Source of the DNA: an uncultured Methylibium sp.
GTDB taxonomy: Bacteria > Pseudomonadota > Gammaproteobacteria > Burkholderiales > Burkholderiaceae_C
Assembly (NCBI RefSeq): GCF_902826655.1
Contig: NZ_CADEFR010000017.1
Coordinates: forward strand, 1 to 64,000
DNA length: 64,000 nt
Reading direction: 5' to 3'
Positions 59,150 to 64,000 of this stretch are shown here, piece by piece; within the stretch, counting starts at the first letter, position 1, and each line of letters starts with the position of its first letter. A model generated the notes under the pieces. The model did no database searches. It worked only from the letters and a program-made list of their open reading frames with translations, and was not told the origin of the DNA. A program made the translations under genes and the position numbers.

Positions 59150-60241
59150 CTACAGCACGATCACCTGCCCGACCTGCGGGTCGACGCGGCCGGCCGCCAG
59201 CCCGGCGATGACGCGCTGCGCGGCGTCGAAGCCGCGCTCCTCGGCCACGCGCAGCCAGTCGGCGCGGCGCACCTGCGCGAAGAACTCGCGCTCGGCCTCG
59301 CCGTAGCGCTGGGTGGCCGCGGCCGGACCCCACTCGGCGTGGCGCTTCCTGATCTGCGCCGGAGCGAAGTAGAACTTCGGCCTGGGCCCCGGCAGCGTGG
59401 CATCGGCAACGAAGGCCGTGGTCTGCGCCGAGCCGACGTGGCAGTCGTACACGAGCGCCGCGCCCAGGTGGTGGTGCACGCGCGCGCGCAGTGCCGCGTC
59501 GCCCGAGAAGTCGAGATAGAGCGTCGGCGCGTCGGGCGCCAGCGCGGCTTCGAGCTCGTCGTAGGCGAGCACGCGGTCGTAGCAGCCCAGGCCTTCGACG
59601 AAGCCGCGGTGGCGCGCCGAGGTCAGGCCGATCAGTTGCAGCCCCGCCTGGCCGTGCAGGCCGCGGGCGCTGCCGTAGGCCGTCTTGCTGGACGCGCTGG
59701 ACACCAGCAGCCGCTTCGCGCCGAAGGCGGCGTTGTCCTGCAGGAAGTCGGCGAGGAAGAAAGCCGTGACGTAGAGCGGCCGCAACAGGGCGACCAGGGC
59801 CTCGTCGGCCTCGGCATACGACGGATCGGCGCGGCAAAGGCTGTACTGGTTGTAGGCCGACGCCAGCTCGGCGCGGTGCGCGCTGCCGTCGAGGAAGCCG
59901 CGCTCGCCGACGCGCACCGGCTGCACCCGCAGGTGGCTGGCGATGGGGAAGTAGCCGTAGATGCGCTCGCCCACGTCGACGCCCGGCACCGCGGACGCCA
60001 CCACGTCGGCGAAGCCCCAGGCCGGGATCTGCCCCCAGCCGTCGCTGCCGGTGGGAAAGAAGTCCCAGTAGCGCATCGCGTCGCCGAAGGCGGCATAGGT
60101 GATGTTGTTGGTCGTCAGCGCGAGGCGGCGGATCGCGAGCAGCGCCTCGCCCTCGGCGGCCGGCGCCAGCGGCCCGGTCTCGATGCGGCTGCGCGCGGGG
60201 TCGGTCTTGTCGGTCAGCAGGCGGGTCAGGGTCGCGTCCAC
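59150..60241 (-). CDS. DUF2855 family protein
   Basis: A 363-residue cytosolic protein of the DUF2855 family, with overall likeness to medium-chain oxidoreductases. An N-terminal GroES-like part includes ALLAIRRLALTTNNITYAAFGDAMRYWDFFP and WGFADVVASAVPGVDVGERIYGYFP. A Rossmann-like part has RLLVSSASSKTAYGSARGLHG and LYLDFSGDAALRARVHHHLG. The start is taken as GTG at 60241, preceded by a GAGGA ribosome-binding site. It probably forms an operon with the Old Yellow Enzyme gene. Substrate unknown. Confidence 0.88.
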   Translation of the reverse strand: MDATLTRLLTDKTDPARSRIETGPLAPAAEGEALLAIRRLALTTNNITYAAFGDAMRYWDFFPTGSDGWGQIPAWGFADVVASAVPGVDVGERIYGYFPIASHLRVQPVRVGERGFLDGSAHRAELASAYNQYSLCRADPSYAEADEALVALLRPLYVTAFFLADFLQDNAAFGAKRLLVSSASSKTAYGSARGLHGQAGLQLIGLTSARHRGFVEGLGCYDRVLAYDELEAALAPDAPTLYLDFSGDAALRARVHHHLGAALVYDCHVGSAQTTAFVADATLPGPRPKFYFAPAQIRKRHAEWGPAAATQRYGEAEREFFAQVRRADWLRVAEERGFDAAQRVIAGLAAGRVDPQVGQVIVL

Positions 60242-60304
60242 GGTGGCTCCTCGGGGGGGCGGGGCCCCGATGGTGGGCCCGGAGGCGCCGGACGACAATC
60301 CTTT

Positions 60305-60328
60305 CGTTATATACAAGCTACTATTGCG
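60305..60328. promoter_or_regulatory. Possible ModE box upstream of modA
   Basis: CGTTATATACAAGCTACTATTGCG, positions 60305-60328, is an AT-rich imperfect palindrome in a GC-rich region, similar in its CGTTATATA half to ModE operators. It lies about 30 bases before the modA start. A ModE gene is present in the same operon, which supports autoregulation by molybdate. Confidence 0.55.
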
Positions 60329-60358
60329 CCCCCTCCGGCCCGTGGATGGAGTTCCCGC

Positions 60359-61114
60359 ATGCGCCGTTCGCTCTCCCGCCTTGCCGTCGCCCTGGGCAGC
60401 CTGCTGCTGGCCGGGCAGGCGCTGGCCGCCGACCTGACCGTGTCGGCCGCCGCCAGCCTGACCAATGCCTTCAGGGAGCTGCAGCCGCTGTTCGAGGCCC
60501 AGAACCCGGACACGAAGCTGCAGCTGAACTTCGGCGCCTCGGGCGCGCTGCTGCAGCAGATCGTCAAGGGCGCACCGGTCGATGTCTTCGCCAGCGCCGA
60601 CCAGGAGACGATGGACCAGGCGCAGGCCCAGTCGCTGGTCCAGGCGACGGAGCGGCGCAACTTCGTGTCGAACACGCTGGTGGTGGTGGTGCCGAGCGAC
60701 GCGAAGAAGGTCCCCAAGGCGGTGACCGACCTGGCGCAGCCGGCCTATGCGCGCATCGCCATCGGCCTGCCGGCCAGCGTGCCGGTGGGTCGCTACACGC
60801 AGGGCGTGCTGCAGAAGGCGGGCCTGTGGGCCGCGATCGAGCCCCGGATGATCGGCGCCAGCAACGTGCGCCAGGCGCTGGACTACGTGGCGCGCGGCGA
60901 GGTCGACGCCGGCTTCGTCTACGCGACCGACGCCGCGCTGATGCCCGACAAGGTGAAGGTGGCGCTCACCGTGCCGACCGAGACGCCGATCCTGTACCCG
61001 ATCGCGCCGGTGGCGGCCGGCAGCAACGCCGCGGCGGCGCAGAAGTTCGTCGCCTTCGTGCTGTCGCCCGCGGGCCAGGCGGTGCTGGCGAAGTACGGCT
61101 TCGGCCGGCCCTAG
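60359..61114 (+). CDS. modA: Molybdate ABC transporter, periplasmic binding protein
   Basis: A 251-residue exported binding protein. The signal peptide covers residues 1-24 (LAVALGSLLLAGQALA). The mature part starts ADLTVSAAASLTNAFRELQPLFE. Oxyanion ligand serines lie in SAAASLTNAF and FGASGALLQQI. Typical segments VDVFASADQETMDQA, PVGRYTQGVL and GEVDAGFVYATDAAL are present. It captures molybdate (and tungstate) for the ModBC channel. First gene of modABC-modE. Confidence 0.97.
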   Translation: MRRSLSRLAVALGSLLLAGQALAADLTVSAAASLTNAFRELQPLFEAQNPDTKLQLNFGASGALLQQIVKGAPVDVFASADQETMDQAQAQSLVQATERRNFVSNTLVVVVPSDAKKVPKAVTDLAQPAYARIAIGLPASVPVGRYTQGVLQKAGLWAAIEPRMIGASNVRQALDYVARGEVDAGFVYATDAALMPDKVKVALTVPTETPILYPIAPVAAGSNAAAAQKFVAFVLSPAGQAVLAKYGFGRP

Positions 61115-61121
61115 GACACGC

Positions 61122-61793
61122 ATGGAGGGCGCATGGGTCCCGCTGGCGCTGACGCTCAAGGTCGCGCTCTGGGCGACGGCGATCGATCTCGTGCTCGGTC
61201 TGGCGCTGGCCTTCCTGCTGGCGCGCAAGCGCTTCTTCGGCCGCGAAGTGCTGGACGCCATCGCCACGCTGCCGATGGTGTTGCCGCCGACGGTGCTGGG
61301 TTACTACCTGCTGGTGCTCATCGGTCGCCAGGGGCCGATCGGTCGATGGCTGGACGCCTGGTTCGGCATCAACCTCATCTTCACGTGGCAGGGCGCCGTG
61401 ATCGCGGCGGCCATCGTGGCCTTCCCCTTCGTCGTGCGGCCCGCTCGCGCGGCCTTCGAGGCGGTCGACCCGCAGCTGGAGCAGGCGGCGCGCGTGCTCG
61501 GCCTGGGCGAGACGGCGGTGTTCTTCCGCGTCACGCTGCCGCTCGCCTGGCGCGGCATCCTGGCCGGTTTGATGCTGGCCTTCGCTCGCTCGACCGGCGA
61601 GTTCGGCGCGACGCTGATGATCGCCGGCAGCATCCCGGGCAAGACGCAGACGCTGGCGATCGCCGTGCACGATGCGGTCCAGGCCGGGCAGGACGACATC
61701 GCCAACTTCCTGGTGATGGTGACCTCGGTCACCTGCATGGCGGTGCTGCTGGGGGCCGGACGCCTGCTGCGACCGCGCTCGGTCAGACCCTGA
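61122..61793 (+). CDS. modB: Molybdate ABC transporter permease
   Basis: A 223-residue inner-membrane permease with five hydrophobic segments. It starts VPLALTLKVALWATAIDLVLGLALAFLLARKRF, contains LPTVLGYYLL-like MVLPPTVLGYYLLVL, and has the EAA loop for ATPase contact in EQAARVLGLGETAVFFRVTLPLAWRGILAGLML, followed by RSTGEFGATLMIAGSIPGKTQTLAIA. The ATG lies eight bases after the modA stop. Confidence 0.96.
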   Translation: MEGAWVPLALTLKVALWATAIDLVLGLALAFLLARKRFFGREVLDAIATLPMVLPPTVLGYYLLVLIGRQGPIGRWLDAWFGINLIFTWQGAVIAAAIVAFPFVVRPARAAFEAVDPQLEQAARVLGLGETAVFFRVTLPLAWRGILAGLMLAFARSTGEFGATLMIAGSIPGKTQTLAIAVHDAVQAGQDDIANFLVMVTSVTCMAVLLGAGRLLRPRSVRP

Positions 61794-61806
61794 AGCGGAG
61801 CACGCG

Positions 61807-62493
61807 ATGAGCATCTGGGACGTCGACCTCCAGCGCCGCTTCGAGCACGCGAAGCGCCGCTTCGACCTGCGCTTGAGCTTTGCGAGCGACGTGCCGCGGC
61901 TCGTGATCTACGGCCCGTCGGGTGCCGGCAAGAGCCAGACGCTCAAGTGCATCGCCGGCCTGACGCGGCCCGACGCCGGTCACGTGCGGCTGAACGGGCA
62001 GGCGCTGTTCGACGCGGCGGCGCGCGTCGACGTGCCGGCGCGCGATCGGCAGCTGGCCTATGTCTTCCAGGACTACGCGCTGTTTCCGCACCTGACGGTG
62101 GTGCAGAACATCGCCTTCGGCCTGCACCGCGGCTGGCGCAATGCCTCGCGCGAGGTGCGCGACGAGGCGGTCGAGCGCTGGCTCACGGCCTTCGAGTTGA
62201 CGCCGGTGGCGCGCCACTATCCCGAGCAGCTGTCCGGCGGCCAGCGCCAGCGCACGGCGCTGGCTCGCGCATTGGTGGCCGAGCCGCGCGCGCTGCTGCT
62301 GGACGAACCCTTCGCCGCGCTCGACCCCGCGCTGCGCGCGCGCCTGCGCGACGAGCTGGCCGACCTGCAGGCGCGGCTGGCGATCCCGCTGCTGCTGATC
62401 ACCCACGACCCCGAGGACGTGCGACGCTTCGGCGATGCCGTGCTGGAGCTGCGCGACGGACGGCTCGCAGGGTCGGCCGCGGTCGCCGCCTGA
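61807..62493 (+). CDS. modC: Molybdate ABC transporter ATPase, short form
   Basis: A 228-residue ABC ATPase. Walker A is GPSGAGKSQTLKCIAG, the Q-loop region is YVFQDYALFPHLTV, the signature is LSGGQRQRTALARALVA, Walker B is ALLLDEPFAALDP, and the switch histidine is in LLITHDPEDV. Full-length ModC proteins (about 350 residues) carry a C-terminal Mop domain that senses molybdate; this one ends directly after the ATPase core. The missing sensing domain could be compensated by the two Mop domains of ModE encoded next. Confidence 0.94.
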   Translation: MSIWDVDLQRRFEHAKRRFDLRLSFASDVPRLVIYGPSGAGKSQTLKCIAGLTRPDAGHVRLNGQALFDAAARVDVPARDRQLAYVFQDYALFPHLTVVQNIAFGLHRGWRNASREVRDEAVERWLTAFELTPVARHYPEQLSGGQRQRTALARALVAEPRALLLDEPFAALDPALRARLRDELADLQARLAIPLLLITHDPEDVRRFGDAVLELRDGRLAGSAAVAA

Positions 62494-62518
62494 TCGCGCC
62501 ACCCACGACGCAAGCGCC

Positions 62519-63346
62519 ATGACGACCCGCCCGAGGAAGAAGAAGGGCCCCGCGATCGAGCTGCACGGCGCCGTCTGGATGACGGTCGGCGGCGAGAGCC
62601 TGGGCGGCAAGGGCCGCATCGGCCTGCTGCGCGCGATCGCCGAGCACGGCTCGATCACGCAGGCGGCCAAGGCCTACGGCATGTCCTACAAGGCGGCGTG
62701 GGACGCGGTCGACACGATGAACAACCTGGCCGGCGCGCCGCTGCTCGAACGCAGCACCGGCGGCCGCGGCGGCGGCTCGACGCGGCTCACGCCGCGCGGC
62801 CAGCAGCTGGTGGAGCGCTACGCGCAGATCGAGGCCGTGCATGCGCGTTTCGTGCAGCTGCTGAGCGACGAGTCCATCGATGTCGCGAACGACTTCAACC
62901 TGCTCAGGACCCTCAACATGAAGACCAGCGCCCGCAACCAGTTCCTGGGCACGGTCAGCGCCTGCAAGACCGGCGCCGTCAACGACGAGGTCGAGCTGGC
63001 GCTGCCCGGCGGCGCGCGCATCGTCGCGATCGTCACGCACGAGAGCGCCGAGTCTCTGGGTCTGAAGCCGGGTGCGACGGCCTTCGCGCTGGTCAAGGCC
63101 TCGTCGGTGATCGTCGCCACCGACCTGGAGGGCGCACGCCTGTCGGCGCGCAACCAGCTGACCGGCACGGTGAGCGCGGTCACGCCGGGCGCGGTGAATG
63201 CCGAGGTGGTGATCGACCTGGGCCACGGCCTCACGATCGCCGCGATCGTGACCCAGGCCAGCCTCGCCGCGCTGGGCCTGGCGCCGGGCGTCCAGGCGAC
63301 GGCCTTGTTCAAGGCGTCCTCGGTGATCGTCGGCGCGATGGCCTGA
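62519..63346 (+). CDS. modE: ModE molybdate-responsive regulator with two Mop domains
   Basis: A 275-residue transcription regulator. The N-terminal winged helix has GGKGRIGLLRAIAEHGSITQAAKAYGMSYKAAWDAVDTMNNLAG and LLERSTGGRGGGSTRLTPRG. The C-terminal half holds two Mop domains, starting MKTSARNQFLGTVSACKTGAVNDEV and LSARNQLTGTVSAVTPGAVNAEV, each with the ASSVIVAT/ASSVIVGA ending. ModE with molybdate represses mod genes and controls molybdoenzyme genes. Last gene of the operon. Confidence 0.96.
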   Translation: MTTRPRKKKGPAIELHGAVWMTVGGESLGGKGRIGLLRAIAEHGSITQAAKAYGMSYKAAWDAVDTMNNLAGAPLLERSTGGRGGGSTRLTPRGQQLVERYAQIEAVHARFVQLLSDESIDVANDFNLLRTLNMKTSARNQFLGTVSACKTGAVNDEVELALPGGARIVAIVTHESAESLGLKPGATAFALVKASSVIVATDLEGARLSARNQLTGTVSAVTPGAVNAEVVIDLGHGLTIAAIVTQASLAALGLAPGVQATALFKASSVIVGAMA

Positions 63347-63382
63347 AGATCCTCGCGCCGTGGCGGCCGCGATAATCGCCGC

Positions 63383-64000
63383 ATGCCCCGCCGCTCGCCG
63401 CCGCCCAGCGCCTCGATCACGAAGCTGCTGCGGTCGCTGGTGGACACGCCCAGCCGGGCCGGCGAGGACCCGCTGGGCCCGGTGCTGACGCGCATCGAGG
63501 CCTGGTTCGACGAGCGCGGCCTGCCGCACCGGCGCCTGTGCGCCGCCGACGGCACGCCGCTCGGCCTGCACGCCGAAGTCGTGGGCCGCGCGCCCTTGCC
63601 GCGCGGTGCGAAGCGGCCCTTCTACCTGCTGAACGCGACGCTCGACACGGCCGCCTTCGGCGACCGCGCGACCTGGCGGCACCGGCCCGACCGCGCGCGC
63701 GTGCAGGGCGGCTGGCTCTACGGCCGCGGCGCCGCCGACTCGAAGGGCGGCGCCGCGATCTTCGCGCACCTCTTCGCCGCGTTCGCGGCACGGCCCGAGG
63801 CCTGTGCCGGCCGCCTGGGCCTGCTGTTCGACCTGGAGGAGCACAGCGGCAGCTTCGCCGGCGCGCGCCGCTACTTCGAGGCCGCACCCGCGCCGCGGCC
63901 CGACGGCGTGCTGATCGGCTATCCCGGCATCGATCGGCTGATCGTCGGCAGCCGCGGCTTCCTGCGCGCGCATATCGTCGTGCCCGGCGTGGCCGCGCAC
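63383..64000 (+). CDS. M20-family metallopeptidase-like protein (3' part outside window)
   Basis: The visible 206 residues are the N-terminal part of an M20/M25/M40 peptidase-like protein (ArgE/DapE/carboxypeptidase type). The motif LYGRGAADSKGGAAIFAHLF matches the metal-bridging GRG-x-x-D-x-K-G site, and LLFDLEEHSGSFAGARRY matches the catalytic EE-x-x-GS site. The first metal ligand is normally a His two residues before a conserved Asp; here the segment reads LLNATLDTAAFG, with Thr in place of His. The protein may thus be inactive or use another ligand. It begins 36 bases after modE but is probably independent. Confidence 0.8.
   Translation, partial: MPRRSPPPSASITKLLRSLVDTPSRAGEDPLGPVLTRIEAWFDERGLPHRRLCAADGTPLGLHAEVVGRAPLPRGAKRPFYLLNATLDTAAFGDRATWRHRPDRARVQGGWLYGRGAADSKGGAAIFAHLFAAFAARPEACAGRLGLLFDLEEHSGSFAGARRYFEAAPAPRPDGVLIGYPGIDRLIVGSRGFLRAHIVVPGVAAH

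Overview
This is a very GC-rich window in which almost every frame is open. Gene content points to a betaproteobacterium of the order Burkholderiales, most likely the Rubrivivax/Leptothrix/Piscinibacter group (inference). The supporting features are the recA-recX-sucCD neighbourhood, a short type 2 argC, an Ohr/OhrR pair, a 3-hydroxybutyrate oligomer hydrolase (polyhydroxybutyrate metabolism), a SWIB protein with a histone H1-like tail, and a PglL/TfpZ pilin-modification locus beside pilA. I saw no rRNA, tRNA, transposase, integrase or CRISPR array. The window cuts recA at its left end and an M20-type peptidase at its right end.

Layout. 1-5.2 kb holds housekeeping genes: recA (3' part), a small NTF2-fold gene, recX, argC (opposite strand), a DUF2889 gene and sucCD. 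5.3-10 kb carries a TerC-type transporter and a Ser/Thr kinase - PP2C phosphatase - FHA signalling module, followed by a metallo-beta-lactamase-fold hydrolase. 10.4-22.7 kb is a surface-modification region. It has a glycosyltransferase, a three-domain methyltransferase/FkbM/2OG-oxygenase protein, two TPR-glycosyltransferase proteins, two almost identical pilA genes (each with its own sigma-54 promoter and terminator), a PglL-type oligosaccharyltransferase, and a TfpX/TfpZ pilin accessory protein. Its centre (about 11.1-19.4 kb) is visibly less GC-rich than the flanks.

22.7-32.2 kb holds an M48 protease, a second TerC gene behind a yybP-ykoY-type manganese riboswitch, the peroxide-sensing ohrR-ohr operon with a double operator, the SWIB/H1-like gene, a large hybrid histidine kinase, an amidohydrolase and a DsbA-like isomerase. 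32.3-37.4 kb is a small defence-like island: a compact type ISP restriction-modification enzyme, two small unknown genes, and an AAA ATPase preceded by a long inverted repeat. 37.4-51.4 kb contains uvrA, an ECF sigma/anti-sigma pair divergent from a von Willebrand A protein with a shared palindromic promoter, a 3-hydroxybutyrate oligomer hydrolase, recQ, a second hybrid kinase and ssb.

51.5-54.7 kb is accessory: an MNT/HEPN toxin-antitoxin pair with three phased palindromes at its start, and a CsgG/DUF4810/DUF799 lipoprotein operon. 55.1-64 kb has a thioesterase, a Ca2+/H+ antiporter, a YihY/BrkB-family membrane protein, an Old Yellow Enzyme, a DUF2855 protein and a complete modABC-modE molybdate operon with a possible ModE box. 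moaC at 21.3 kb belongs to the molybdenum cofactor pathway that this transporter feeds.
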